The notes beneath the pieces were generated by a model that ran no database searches, was not told where the DNA came from, and saw only the letters and a list, made by a program, of their open reading frames with translations. A stretch of 64,000 bases of DNA, from positions 1 to 64,000 of the forward strand of contig NZ_MUNW01000063.1 of assembly GCF_002002725.1 (NCBI RefSeq), given 5' to 3'. Within the stretch, counting starts at the first letter, position 1. Each line of letters starts with the position of its first letter. The stretch is from Sinorhizobium sp. A49 (GTDB lineage Bacteria; Pseudomonadota; Alphaproteobacteria; Rhizobiales; Rhizobiaceae). Shown here piece after piece: positions 11,718 through 20,352 of this stretch. Both the position numbers and the translations under genes were made by a program.

Positions 11718-12098
11718 TCAGGCCGGCGCATGACAGACCGCCTCGATATTGTTTCCGTCGGGATCGAAGACGAAAGCGGCATAATAGTCAGGGTGATAAT
11801 GCGGGCGCAGTCCCGGCTTGCCGTTGTCGCGGCCGCCGGCGGAAAGCGCGGCTTCGTAAAAGGCATCGACTTCGCTGCGGTTGCTTGCAGTGAAGGCATA
11901 GTGCCGGCCTGGACCGGCAGCCGCCTCATGCAGCCAGAAGACCGGACGTTCGCGGCCGTAGCCGCCGACCTTGACGCCGCCCGTATGTTCGGCCGGAACC
12001 ATCATCAGAAACGATGCACCAAGGGGAGCGAACGCCCTGTCATAGAACGACTTCGCCTTGTCGAAATCCGCAACCGGAATGCCCGTATGATCGATCAT
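11718..12098 (-). CDS. VOC-family (glyoxalase/dioxygenase-like) protein
   Basis: A 126-aa single-module VOC protein starting MIDHTGIPVADFDKAKSFYD and ending with the typical strand FVFDPDGNNIEAVCH. Histidine near the start and glutamate near the end are at the usual metal-ligand positions. GGGGGAG lies about 8 bases before the ATG. It leads the VOC-GFA-GFA-GFA-pip-cimA run. Pairing with GFA proteins suggests glutathione-adduct or aldehyde chemistry, but that is inference. Confidence 0.82.
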   Translation of the reverse strand: MIDHTGIPVADFDKAKSFYDRAFAPLGASFLMMVPAEHTGGVKVGGYGRERPVFWLHEAAAGPGRHYAFTASNRSEVDAFYEAALSAGGRDNGKPGLRPHYHPDYYAAFVFDPDGNNIEAVCHAPA

Positions 12099-12208
12099 TG
12101 CCCGAACTCCCCCTTCATGCCCCTTGCCTCAAGCCACCAAACTGCGAGCGCCGTTCCTTGCTTGACATCGATCGGCCGCCGACGACAGCAAGGATTGGCA
12201 AATGAATT

Positions 12209-13600
12209 TCATCGCTTCACATCCCACGTCGTCACGCGTTCGCCGGTCGCGGGGTCCTTGCCATCCTTGAGCTGGATGCCCTGAGCCAGCAGATCGTCGC
12301 GGATCCTGTCGGCAGCGGCGAAATCCTTGGCTTTCAACAATTCCAGGCGTGCACGCACACGGCCATCAACCTCGTGAACGACGGCCTCGTCGAGTTCGAC
12401 GGCCTGCGGCACGATGCCGAGCAGCGACGCACTTGCGGCAAAGCTACCCCTGAACGCCGGATCACCAGCCGCCTTCTGCGCCAGCGCATGCAGCGCTTGA
12501 ACCGCCGCCACCGTGTTCAAGTCATCCGACAGCGCTGTGACGATCGTCGGATCGACCTCGCCCTTGGCGTCGCCCGGCACCGGCCATTTCGACAGCAGGT
12601 GCTCGGCCTCCTCCAGCCGCTTGATCGAAAAATCGATCGGCTCGCGGTAGTGGGTCATCAGCATGGCAAGGCGCAGCACGTCGCCCGGCCATTTCCGGCC
12701 GCCGAACTTTTCGGTGTGCAGCAGCTCGTAGATGGTGACGAAGTTGCCTTCGGACTTCGACATCTTGCGGCCTTCGACCTGCAGGAAGCCGTTATGCATC
12801 CAGACATTCGCCATCACGCTGGTGCCGTGGGCGCAACGCGACTGGGCGATCTCGTTTTCATGGTGCGGGAAGATGAGATCGAGCCCGCCGCCATGGATGT
12901 CGAAGACCTCGCCGAGATAGCGCCCGCTCATGGCCGAGCACTCGATGTGCCAACCCGGACGGCCCCTGCCCCACGGGCTGTCCCAGCCGGGTTCGTGATC
13001 GGCCGAAAGCTTCCACAGCACGAAATCGCCCGGGTGCTTCTTGTGCGCCTCGACGGCGACGCGGGCGCCGGCCTGCTGCTCATCGAGATTGCGCTTGGAA
13101 AGCTGGCCGTAGTCCGGCATCGACCTGGTATCGAACAACACTTCGCCGCCGGCCTTGTAGGCATGGCCCTTGGCGATCAGCTTGTCGATGATATCGATCA
13201 TCTGTGGAATATTGTCCGTCGCGCGCGGCTGCACGTCAGGGTCAAGGCAACCGAGCGACTTGGCATCTTCAAGGAACTGCGTCTCCGTCTTCTCGGTCAC
13301 ATGCCGGATCGCCTCGTTTAAGGGCAGACCGGGATAGTCGCGCAGGGCCCGCGCGTTGATCTTGTCATCGACGTCGGTGATGTTGCGAACATAGGTGACC
13401 TTCCGCTCGCTGTAGACATGGCGCAGCAGCCGGAACAGGATATCGAAGACGATGACCGGACGCGCATTGCCGATATGGGCATAGTCGTACACGGTCGGGC
13501 CGCAGACATACATGCGGACATTGTCGGCGTCGATCGGTTTGAAATCGACCTTCTCCCGCGTCAGCGTGTTGTACAGCTTAAGTGTCGGCGCTCCGCCCAT
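12209..13600 (-). CDS. cysS: Cysteinyl-tRNA synthetase
   Basis: A class I aminoacyl-tRNA synthetase of 463 aa that charges tRNA-Cys. The zinc and signature region [18 protein letters not shown] has Cys33 and HIGN at 42-45. Further expected zinc ligands are Cys221 in HIECSAMS and His246 in FPHHENE. KMSKS is at 279-283. The ATG at 13600 has GGAGA about 7 bases upstream, which decides against the in-frame ATG eight codons earlier. It lies 110 bp upstream of the VOC gene and may head the same transcript. Confidence 0.97.
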   Translation of the reverse strand: MGGAPTLKLYNTLTREKVDFKPIDADNVRMYVCGPTVYDYAHIGNARPVIVFDILFRLLRHVYSERKVTYVRNITDVDDKINARALRDYPGLPLNEAIRHVTEKTETQFLEDAKSLGCLDPDVQPRATDNIPQMIDIIDKLIAKGHAYKAGGEVLFDTRSMPDYGQLSKRNLDEQQAGARVAVEAHKKHPGDFVLWKLSADHEPGWDSPWGRGRPGWHIECSAMSGRYLGEVFDIHGGGLDLIFPHHENEIAQSRCAHGTSVMANVWMHNGFLQVEGRKMSKSEGNFVTIYELLHTEKFGGRKWPGDVLRLAMLMTHYREPIDFSIKRLEEAEHLLSKWPVPGDAKGEVDPTIVTALSDDLNTVAAVQALHALAQKAAGDPAFRGSFAASASLLGIVPQAVELDEAVVHEVDGRVRARLELLKAKDFAAADRIRDDLLAQGIQLKDGKDPATGERVTTWDVKR

Positions 13601-14013
13601 TCCAAATCTCCAATACGCATGCAACCGTCAGAAATACGGCGCCCGGGAGGCCCGCGCGTTTGTCATCTTGGATTTCGGGAGACGAAAACGGCCAGGCCAG
13701 CGGAGCGCTAGCGAATAATCTTCCGGCAGATAATGCAGGTAACCGTTTTCATGGGCTCACTTATCGCGCTTCGCATGGCGTCGGTCAAGTGGTCAGCGGC
13801 CTGCGAAGCACAGCCGACTATCAAGGCACTGACATGGTCATGGATTTGTCATGATTTGGCTTATCTGGGATCGCCACGCGGGAAGGAGATTCGCGGTGCA
13901 GCTTGGCCCTGCGCCACGATTCCAGTCTCCGGAGAAGCCGAGGAGGAGCATCGTTGTCGTTTACGCAAGCGAGAACGACGAGTTTCCGGTCCAGGGAAAA
14001 CATCAAGGAGTGC
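13601..14013. other. Intergenic stretch upstream of cysS
   Basis: These 413 bp lie between the divergent cysS and the small basic protein gene. Short open frames exist on both strands, but none has a convincing start, ribosome site and recognisable protein. The stretch should hold the cysS promoter. I see no tRNA, strong hairpin or repeat in it. Confidence 0.5.
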
Positions 14014-14166
14014 ATGCACGTGAAGGCCGCCAAGACCACCGATATCGCCAAGACATCCGCCGATCTGGTTCAACAGTATCGCCCGCTCGGGCTGAAAGCC
14101 GTGCTTGCCGCTGCCCTGCAGGTTAAGGCAAAGCCCGCGGCCAAGCTGAAGAAGCAGCCGGCTTAA
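14014..14166 (+). CDS. Small basic Ala/Lys-rich protein of unknown function
   Basis: A 50-codon gene starting MHVKAAKTTDIAKTSADL and ending in a lysine/alanine-rich tail (VKAKPAAKLKKQPA). AAGGAG sits at 14005-14010. Its distance fits the GTG at 14020 (giving MKAAKTTD) better than the ATG at 14014, so the true start may be two codons later. It ends only 13 bp from the converging SRAP stop, consistent with compact real genes. No domain is recognised. The basic tail could bind nucleic acid, but that is only a suggestion. Confidence 0.5.
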   Translation: MHVKAAKTTDIAKTSADLVQQYRPLGLKAVLAAALQVKAKPAAKLKKQPA

Positions 14167-14179
14167 GGACTGACGGGCA

Positions 14180-14959
14180 TCAGAACAGGGACATTTGCCC
14201 GTCGTCGGGCTTGTCCCCGTTCTTGTCGCTCTTTGCCGGCACCTTCGGCACCAACTGTGGGACGACCGCTTCCTGAATATCCGGCCCGGCATTCGCGACC
14301 TTGTTGACCTTGTCGGAAACGGGGATCGCCTCGAAATAATCTTCCGGCGCAGGCGTCATCAAGTCGAGGACGTCGCGCGGCTCCTGCGTCTTGCAGTCCA
14401 GCCAGCGGGCGAAATCTTCCGGCTGAATGACCACAGGCATGCGGTCGTGAATGGGCGCGATGGCAGGATTGGCGCTCGTCGTCAGCACCGCGGCCGTGTC
14501 GACTTCGGAACCGTCGGCAGAAGACCATGTCTCCATCAGGCCGGCAAAGGCGACGATGCCGCCCTTGCGCGGGCGGATCCAATAGGCCTGCGAGGCCTCG
14601 CCGCTGCCCTTTGCAGGGCGATGCCATTCGTAGAAGCCCGAAGCAGGGACAAGCACGCGGCGGTGGCGCATCGCGGCGCGGAACGATGCCTTTTCGATCG
14701 CCGTCTCGGCGCGAGCATTGATCAAAAACGGAAAGTCCCTGGGGTCCTTGACCCATCCGGGTGTAAAGCCCCAGCGCACCAAAAGCGCCCTACGCTCAGG
14801 CAGATTGCTGCCCGGCCCGCCGCCATCGGCCGCAACCACGACGATGATCGGCTGCGTCGGCGCAATATTGAAACGCGCCGGAAAGTCGTCGCTTTCCAGC
14901 AGGCCGAACAGCTCCATCAATTCTTCCGGCGTCGCCGTCAGCGCAAAACGTCCGCACAT
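14180..14959 (-). CDS. SRAP/YedK-type DNA crosslink protease
   Basis: A 259-aa SOS response-associated peptidase (SRAP, HMCES/YedK) family protein. Family members cover abasic sites in single-stranded DNA by a thiazolidine link through Cys2. The start is fixed by this chemistry: MCGRFAL begins at 14959, exposing Cys2 after Met removal, although the frame is open further upstream. Other conserved parts are ARFNIAPTQP, the glutamate in NARAETA and the histidine in PIHDRMPV. The C-terminus has a family-atypical Lys/Asp-rich tail. It is divergent from the NUDIX gene, 61 bp away. Confidence 0.93.
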   Translation of the reverse strand: MCGRFALTATPEELMELFGLLESDDFPARFNIAPTQPIIVVVAADGGGPGSNLPERRALLVRWGFTPGWVKDPRDFPFLINARAETAIEKASFRAAMRHRRVLVPASGFYEWHRPAKGSGEASQAYWIRPRKGGIVAFAGLMETWSSADGSEVDTAAVLTTSANPAIAPIHDRMPVVIQPEDFARWLDCKTQEPRDVLDLMTPAPEDYFEAIPVSDKVNKVANAGPDIQEAVVPQLVPKVPAKSDKNGDKPDDGQMSLF

Positions 14960-15020
14960 GACATGGATGTGGCACTTCACGTAGGATGGGTCAACGATAC
15001 CGATCGAAATTGATTCCATC

Positions 15021-15488
15021 ATGCCGAAACAACCCGAACTCGCCTCCTCCGTCATTCTCGAACGCGATGGCCGCTACCTGCTGGTGCGCCGCGCCAATCC
15101 GCCTTCGGCCGACATGTATGCTTTTCCGGGTGGCCGAGCCGAGCAGGGCGAAACGCCGCAAGAGACGGCCTTGCGCGAATTGCAGGAAGAGACCGGCATT
15201 CACGCCCGCAACCCCGTGCTGTTTGAAACCTACGACCTGCCGGGCAAGGAATCGGAAGGGCGGCATTTCTTCCTCTCCGTCTTCAGAGCGCAAGCAGATG
15301 CAGCCGCTGTCGCCGTAGCCAGCGACGACGCAGCCGACCTCGGATGGTTCACGCCGGATGAGATCTTTGCGCTTCCCATTCCCGACAGCGTTCGCGAATG
15401 CGTGGAAAAACTGGCGGCTGAGGCCGCGGCAAATGCAAAGACGCGCAAGCGCCTTGAAACAGCCGCCGATTCGGACTTGATGGGATGA
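15021..15488 (+). CDS. NUDIX hydrolase
   Basis: A 155-aa pyrophosphohydrolase with a complete Nudix box at residues 37-59 (GGRAEQG, E44, then RELQEETG), which binds the metal-diphosphate substrate. The upstream strand SSVILERDGRYLLVRR is typical of the fold. The substrate is not readable from sequence; ADP-ribose or oxidised nucleotides are possible. It is divergent from the SRAP gene, and its stop overlaps the next ATG (ATGA), so the TIGR02301 gene is probably co-translated. Confidence 0.9.
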   Translation: MPKQPELASSVILERDGRYLLVRRANPPSADMYAFPGGRAEQGETPQETALRELQEETGIHARNPVLFETYDLPGKESEGRHFFLSVFRAQADAAAVAVASDDAADLGWFTPDEIFALPIPDSVRECVEKLAAEAAANAKTRKRLETAADSDLMG

Positions 15489-15940
15489 TGACATTCGGCC
15501 TGACCATCATCCGCCTGACCGTGATGACCCTTTTGATCGCCACGGCCACTACCGCTGCCGCGCAGAAAACGGCAGCACCACCGCAGGACAAGGCGCAGAC
15601 GCCAACGCCCGCACCTGTCGTCGCAGAGGAAAAGCCGACACCTTACGACCAGCGGCTGATTCGCCTCGCGGAGGTGCTCGGATCGGTTCACTATCTGCGC
15701 AATCTCTGCGTAAAAGAGCCCGAGGATGTCTGGCGGCGCTCGATGCAGGAGCTGATCGACAAGGAAACGGTTAACGAAGAGAATAGGCGCGAGCGCATGA
15801 CTGCCGCCTTCAACCGGGGATATCGCACCTTCGCCTCTGTCTACACCACCTGTACGCAGCCAGCGATCGTCGCCGAACAGCGATATCGTGCCGAAGGAGC
15901 AACACTTGCGTCAGAAATCGTCGCCCGCTTTGGAAATTAG
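15485..15940 (+). CDS. TIGR02301-family exported protein
   Basis: A 151-aa protein with an N-terminal hydrophobic signal (MMTFGLTIIRLTVMTLLIA, then AAAQK as a likely cleavage area), a Pro/Ala-rich linker and the conserved core YDQRLIRLAEVLGSVHYLRN. The core ends with AAFNRGYRTFASVYTTCTQ. This matches the rhizobial TIGR02301 family of unknown function. Two conserved cysteines (in RNLCVKE and YTTCTQ) suggest a periplasmic disulfide. It starts inside the NUDIX stop codon. Its own stop lies within a nested inverted repeat. Confidence 0.85.
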   Translation: MMTFGLTIIRLTVMTLLIATATTAAAQKTAAPPQDKAQTPTPAPVVAEEKPTPYDQRLIRLAEVLGSVHYLRNLCVKEPEDVWRRSMQELIDKETVNEENRRERMTAAFNRGYRTFASVYTTCTQPAIVAEQRYRAEGATLASEIVARFGN

Positions 15941-15999
15941 CAATAAATTAACCTCTTTTCTCACGACCCCGTGTCGTTTCGGGAAAAGGCTGCTAATTT
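15934..15999. repeat. Nested inverted repeat overlapping the TIGR02301 stop
   Basis: Outer arms AAATTAGCA (15934-15942) and TGCTAATTT (15991-15999) match perfectly. Inside lie CCTCTTTTC (15952-15960) against GAAAAGG (15983-15989), with a two-base bulge, and ACGAC/GTCGT (15963-15967, 15973-15977). There is no U-run, so it is not a standard terminator. Confidence 0.65.
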
Positions 16000-16099
16000 C
16001 GTTAAGAGAGTGGTAAGAAGTGACAACCGGATCACAGTCGTTCAGTTGAGGTTCAGCCGAACGACGTTAAAGTGAGCCACTTGCAGCAATGGAAGTCGC

Positions 16100-16369
16100 A
16101 TGGAACGAATGATGGAACCAAGCCTGACCGACATCGATGACATGATCGTCCACGAGAAAATGCAGGCAGCGCTGGAACACCAGAACGAAGCCTGGGCGGA
16201 CGGCATGGCTGATGGCATCGAGCCAGAGATCATCGCCGATGCGGCCATCGCTCTAGCCATGCGGGAAACCGTGCGGCTTCATGGTGAAGACGGTGCGGAA
16301 GCGATGCTCAATTCGCTTCGCGAGCGCATGCTCGCCGGTGAGTTTTCGCCCCAGCGCTCGCTTCAGTAA
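16100..16369 (+). CDS. Small conserved-looking acidic protein, function unknown
   Basis: An 89-aa acidic, probably all-helical soluble protein (MERMMEPSLTDIDDMIVHEK...). The segment EPEIIADAAIALAMRETV resembles parts of small rhizobial hypothetical proteins, but no named domain is recognised. Seventeen bases separate it from the next gene on the same strand, so the two may be co-transcribed. The ribosome site is weak, and the second ATG three codons on is also possible. Confidence 0.6.
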   Translation: MERMMEPSLTDIDDMIVHEKMQAALEHQNEAWADGMADGIEPEIIADAAIALAMRETVRLHGEDGAEAMLNSLRERMLAGEFSPQRSLQ

Positions 16370-16386
16370 ACATCAGGACTGCCCTT

Positions 16387-17157
16387 ATGAGCCGGAACCA
16401 TGCCAACCGGACCTCTCCGGTTCGCCTTGTTACGCTGCTTCTAGCCGGTGTCGCGCTCAGCGTTCCGGTTATGATGTCGCCCGCATTCGCGCTCAGCGAA
16501 TTGCAGGACGAACCCAAAGCCGTCGCAAGCGACCAGAACACCACCCCTCCGCCACCCGAGCCTGTGGACGAAGAACCGGACCAGGAAGAAAAGCTCCCGC
16601 TCGAAATCCCGATGCCGGACCCGCTGATCAAAAAGACGGTGACGATCACCAAGGAAGATCAGGCCGTCGAAGAGCCGAAGATTGTCGAGCCGATCGAAGT
16701 GCTGAGCGACGTTTCCAAGATACCGGCGCCGGTGGCACGCATGCGCGAACTGATTGTCGAAGCCGCGGCCTCCGGTGATATCGAGCGGCTGCGTCCCCTG
16801 CTCGGCAAAGGCCCGACACAGACCCAGGTCACCGGCGTTAGCGCCGACGAAGACCCGATCGCTATCCTGAAAAGCCTGTCGGGCGACCAGGACGGCGTCG
16901 AGATCCTGGCGATCCTGCTCGACGTGCTTTCGACCGGCTTCGTCCAGGTCGACAAGGGGACGCCGCAGGAAGCCTATGTCTGGCCCTATTTCGCCGAAAA
17001 ACCACTGGCATCGCTGACCGCCCCTGAAAAAGTTGATCTCTTCCGGCTGGTGACGGCGGGCGATTTTGCCGACATGGAAGAATTCGGCAGCTACAACTTC
17101 TACCGTGTCGGCATCATGCCCGACGGGAAGTGGAAATTTTTCATCGCCGGCGACTAG
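16387..17157 (+). CDS. Exported protein of unknown function
   Basis: A 256-aa protein with a clear signal peptide (LVTLLLAGVALSVPVMM, cleavage likely after AFA near residue 35). A Pro/Glu-rich acidic linker (TPPPPEPVDEEPDQEE) and a globular C-terminal domain follow. The C-terminal half, from about residue 110, reads LIVEAAASGDIERLRPLLGKG and ends FYRVGIMPDGKWKFFIAGD, so it looks folded and conserved. No catalytic motif is visible. A periplasmic location is inferred from the signal. Confidence 0.75.
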   Translation: MSRNHANRTSPVRLVTLLLAGVALSVPVMMSPAFALSELQDEPKAVASDQNTTPPPPEPVDEEPDQEEKLPLEIPMPDPLIKKTVTITKEDQAVEEPKIVEPIEVLSDVSKIPAPVARMRELIVEAAASGDIERLRPLLGKGPTQTQVTGVSADEDPIAILKSLSGDQDGVEILAILLDVLSTGFVQVDKGTPQEAYVWPYFAEKPLASLTAPEKVDLFRLVTAGDFADMEEFGSYNFYRVGIMPDGKWKFFIAGD

Positions 17158-17229
17158 AGCGCCGGCGACACGCTTGCCGTTCATCCCTGAACATCCTACC
17201 TGTTCGGCAAAGTGAACAGGATTAGAGCC

Positions 17230-18075
17230 ATGCCCAAAGTTCGCCTCGAAGACCGCGCGATCGTCTCCGTTTCCGGCAAGGATGCGGAAGATCTTCTTCA
17301 GGGGTTGATCACCACCGATCTCGACGCCCTCACCCCCGATGAGGCAAGACCCGGCGCGCTTTTGACGCCGCAGGGCAAGATCCTGTTCGACTTCATGGTT
17401 TCCCGCGATGGCGACGGCTTCAGGCTCGAAACCGCTGCCGACCAGGCCGAGGCGCTTTTGAAGCGGCTGACCATGTACAAGCTGCGTTCGGTCGTGACCC
17501 TGGCGCTCGACACTGCGACGCCCACCATCATTGCCTTCGACGAGCCGGAGGCCTCAGGCTATCGCGACTACCGTTTCGAGAAAGCCGGGGCCACAGTGTT
17601 CCGTTCCTATGGCGAAGCCGAGACGGACGCGGCGTCCGCTGCCGACCTCGATAAGCTCCGGATCACCTCCGGCATTGCCGTTTCCGGCCCAGACTACGCG
17701 CTGCAGGACGCATTCCCGCACGATGTGCTGATGGACAAGAACGGCGCCCTTTCCTTCCGCAAGGGCTGCTATGTCGGCCAGGAAGTGGTTTCCCGCATGC
17801 AGCACCGCGGCACACCCCGCCGCCGCGTGGTGATCGTTGCCGGCGCATCGGCACTGCCGGAAAGCGGCACGGCGATCACGGCCGACGGCAAGTCGATCGG
17901 CACGCTCGGTACCGTGCGCGGAAGGTCGGCCTTGGCGATCGTGCGCATCGACAAAGCAGGCGAAGCGATGGCGAACGGCGTCGAGCTTCTGGCCGACGAC
18001 GTCCCTGTCACGTTGACACTGCCGGAATGGAGCGGACTTGCCTTCCCAACCTCAGCCGATGAGGCAAGCGCATGA
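17230..18075 (+). CDS. ygfZ: YgfZ-type folate-binding iron-sulfur assembly protein
   Basis: A 281-aa member of the YgfZ/GcvT-like family. It carries the family signature KGCYVGQE at residues 178-185 with its redox-relevant cysteine. YgfZ proteins bind folate and help repair or assemble certain Fe-S enzymes. The ATG at 17230 (MPKVRLED) is preferred over an in-frame GTG six codons earlier. It overlaps the HD gene by four bases and heads an operon ending in an NAD regulator. NadA, encoded nearby, is itself an Fe-S enzyme, though a link is inference. Confidence 0.9.
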   Translation: MPKVRLEDRAIVSVSGKDAEDLLQGLITTDLDALTPDEARPGALLTPQGKILFDFMVSRDGDGFRLETAADQAEALLKRLTMYKLRSVVTLALDTATPTIIAFDEPEASGYRDYRFEKAGATVFRSYGEAETDAASAADLDKLRITSGIAVSGPDYALQDAFPHDVLMDKNGALSFRKGCYVGQEVVSRMQHRGTPRRRVVIVAGASALPESGTAITADGKSIGTLGTVRGRSALAIVRIDKAGEAMANGVELLADDVPVTLTLPEWSGLAFPTSADEASA

Positions 18076-18680
18076 CTTCGGCGCGCGCCTGGCAGCGCAT
18101 GCTTTCCGGTCGGCGGCTTGACCTGCTCGACCCGTCGCCCCTCGACGTCGAAATCAGTGATATTGCCCACGGTCTTGCCCGCGTTGCCCGCTGGAACGGC
18201 CAGACGGCTGGCGATCACGCCTTTTCGGTCGCCCAGCATAGCCTGATGGTCGAGGACATCTTTCGCCGCAGCTACAAGTGCAATGCCGACGACTGCCTGT
18301 TCGCCTTGCTGCATGACGCGCCGGAATATGTCATCGGCGACATGATCTCTCCCTTCAAGGCCGTGGTCGGCGGCGGTTACAAACTGGTCGAGAACCGGCT
18401 GGAGAGCGCCATCCATTTGCGCTTCGGGCTGCCTGCCCATTGCTCGAAGGAGCTCAAGGATCGGATCAAGAAGGCAGACCATATCGCGGCCTATTTCGAG
18501 GCCACCCTGCTTGCCGGCTTTTCGACGGAAGAAGCACGCAAGTTCTTCGGGCAGCCGCGCGGCATCACCCGCGACGGCCTACTGATCGACCCCTTGCCCG
18601 CCATCGAGGCACAGCGGCTGTTTACCGAGCGTTTTGCCGCACTCGAGGCACAGCGCGCCTCTTCGAAAGTGGATGCCTGA
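18072..18680 (+). CDS. HD-domain phosphohydrolase, YfbR-like
   Basis: A 202-aa HD hydrolase. Metal ligands are visible as QHSL (His56), HDAPE (81-85) and the later aspartate in KKADHIAA. The order and spacing resemble YfbR-type 5'-deoxynucleotidases and related nucleotide phosphatases. The exact substrate is not established. Its ATG overlaps the ygfZ stop in ATGA, and the phosphatase gene follows directly, so the four genes from 17230 to 20203 read as one transcript. Confidence 0.88.
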   Translation: MTSARAWQRMLSGRRLDLLDPSPLDVEISDIAHGLARVARWNGQTAGDHAFSVAQHSLMVEDIFRRSYKCNADDCLFALLHDAPEYVIGDMISPFKAVVGGGYKLVENRLESAIHLRFGLPAHCSKELKDRIKKADHIAAYFEATLLAGFSTEEARKFFGQPRGITRDGLLIDPLPAIEAQRLFTERFAALEAQRASSKVDA

Positions 18681-18681
18681 A

Positions 18682-19221
18682 ATGCCCCGGATCGTCGTAT
18701 CGCCGCTTGCCCGCATCGCCGAGATGGCTGTCCGCCACGGTTGCACCGAAATGCTGAGCCTCGTTGCCAAGGGCCAGGATTTCCACCGTCCGGCGGTCAT
18801 CTCCAAGGCGCGGCATCTGACGCTGGGGATGAACGATATCAGCTTTGCCGGCACCGGCGGGCTCATCGCCCCTCAGGAAGAGCACGTCCAGCAGATCGTC
18901 GCTTTCGCCAAAGACTGGGACCGCACGCGCCCGATACTCGTCCATTGCTGGATGGGTGTTTCAAGATCGCCGGCCGCCGCCCTCATAGCCGCACTGGCCG
19001 TCGAGCCCGAACAGGATGACCGGGCGCTGGTCGAGCGGCTGCGGCTTGTCTCGCCCTATGCCACGCCGAATACGCGGTTGGTCGAAATCGGCGACGCCGT
19101 CCTGTCACGCGGCGGACGGCTTGTCGCTGCCGTGCGCTCGATCGGCCGCGGTGCGGACACGGACGGCAATGTTCCCTTCGTGCTGCCACTTGTTGCCGAG
19201 GGAGCCCATGTTGGCGACTGA
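18682..19221 (+). CDS. Tyrosine/dual-specificity phosphatase-like protein
   Basis: A 179-aa protein with the cysteine phosphatase loop HCWMGVSRS (CX5R, Cys89 and Arg95), so it probably uses a phosphocysteine intermediate. The general-acid aspartate is likely in one of the NDIS/DWDR loops. The start could be the ATG at 18682 or one at 18673 that overlaps the HD stop; the ribosome site is weak for both. It is sandwiched between an HD hydrolase and the NAD regulator. Its substrate (protein, nucleotide or other phosphate ester) is unknown. Confidence 0.82.
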   Translation: MPRIVVSPLARIAEMAVRHGCTEMLSLVAKGQDFHRPAVISKARHLTLGMNDISFAGTGGLIAPQEEHVQQIVAFAKDWDRTRPILVHCWMGVSRSPAAALIAALAVEPEQDDRALVERLRLVSPYATPNTRLVEIGDAVLSRGGRLVAAVRSIGRGADTDGNVPFVLPLVAEGAHVGD

Positions 19222-20203
19222 GATGCAGGCAGTCACGGTCGAAATCGGCCTCAACGCGGCCATCGTCGCCGTCGTCAATCGCAGCCCGCGCATCCTGGCC
19301 ATCAACGAGGCGGACGGCGACGCGCTCGACAGCCTGCCGTTCGGCCCCTTCGATCCCGCCCGTCACCGCACCTTCGAGACCAGTCTGCGCGACCGGGTGG
19401 AAAAGCGCACGGCGCTCAAGCTCGGTTACATCGAACAACTCTACACCTTCGGCGACCGCGGGCGGCAGCGATTGCCTGGCGAAGAAGGCAAGCACATGGT
19501 CTCGGTCGGCTATCTCGCGCTGACGCGAACCGATACCGAAAACACCGAGCGGCTGGCCGAGGCCGGGGCGCATTGGCGCGACTGGTACGGATACCTGCCG
19601 TGGGAAGACTGGCGACAGGGCCGACCGCCAATCCTCGACCAGATGATCTTGCCGGCGCTGTCGCGGTGGGAGCTTGGCACCTCCGACGACGAGCGCACGG
19701 CGCCAGGCGCGCAGCGGCGCGCGCGCGTCCGGCTTGCCTTCGGCCTCGACGATTTCCCTTGGGACGAGGAACGGGTGCTTGAGCGTTACGAGTTGCTCTA
19801 CGAGGCGGGTCTCGTGCGCGAGGCAGTGATCGACGGCCGGAGCCGGGATCAGGACGGCGCTGCGGCCGGGAAGGCCATGCGCCACGACCACCGCCGCATC
19901 GTCGCCACTGCCATTGCCCGCCTGCGCGGCAAGATCAAATATCGGCCGGTTATTTTCGAACTGATGCCGCCGGAGTTCACCCTCACCGACCTGCAGGCAA
20001 CCGTCGAGGCGATTTCCGGCCGGCACCTGCACAAGCAGAATTTCCGCCGCCTGGTCGAAGGTGCGGAACTGGTCGAACCGACAGGCATGACACTGGCATC
20101 GACCGGCGGACGACCGGCCGCCCTCTTCCGCTTCCGCCGTCAGATCCTCGACGAGCGCCCCGCGCCCGGCCTCAAGGTGGGCGGTCGCTCATCCTCCGCA
20201 TGA
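19208..20203 (+). CDS. nadQ: NadQ/NrtR-like regulator of NAD biosynthesis
   Basis: A 331-aa protein. The N-terminal two thirds resemble a Nudix-fold effector domain (MQAVTVEIGLNAAIVAVV...) without a canonical Nudix catalytic box, and the C-terminal part (RGKIKYRPVIFELMPPEFTL...) resembles a winged helix. This architecture matches COG4111, the alphaproteobacterial NAD regulator called NadQ, which is predicted to repress nadABC. The ATG at 19208 has GAGGGAG 3 bases upstream and lies 14 bases inside the phosphatase gene. nadABC follow within 600 bp in opposite orientation, and a perfect palindrome precedes nadA. Confidence 0.83.
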   Translation: MLATEMQAVTVEIGLNAAIVAVVNRSPRILAINEADGDALDSLPFGPFDPARHRTFETSLRDRVEKRTALKLGYIEQLYTFGDRGRQRLPGEEGKHMVSVGYLALTRTDTENTERLAEAGAHWRDWYGYLPWEDWRQGRPPILDQMILPALSRWELGTSDDERTAPGAQRRARVRLAFGLDDFPWDEERVLERYELLYEAGLVREAVIDGRSRDQDGAAAGKAMRHDHRRIVATAIARLRGKIKYRPVIFELMPPEFTLTDLQATVEAISGRHLHKQNFRRLVEGAELVEPTGMTLASTGGRPAALFRFRRQILDERPAPGLKVGGRSSSA

Positions 20204-20352
20204 CATTCGGAACCGGAAGTGGTCGGGCAGTTTTGCTGACGATAAAATCGCTGTCACAGGGTTAAATGCGGGCTGCATCTAACACTTCGGCCAGTGCGCG
20301 CTATATTCCTTCACTTAGATAGAGTGCCGGCTCTGCCGCCGAGGAAGAATAA

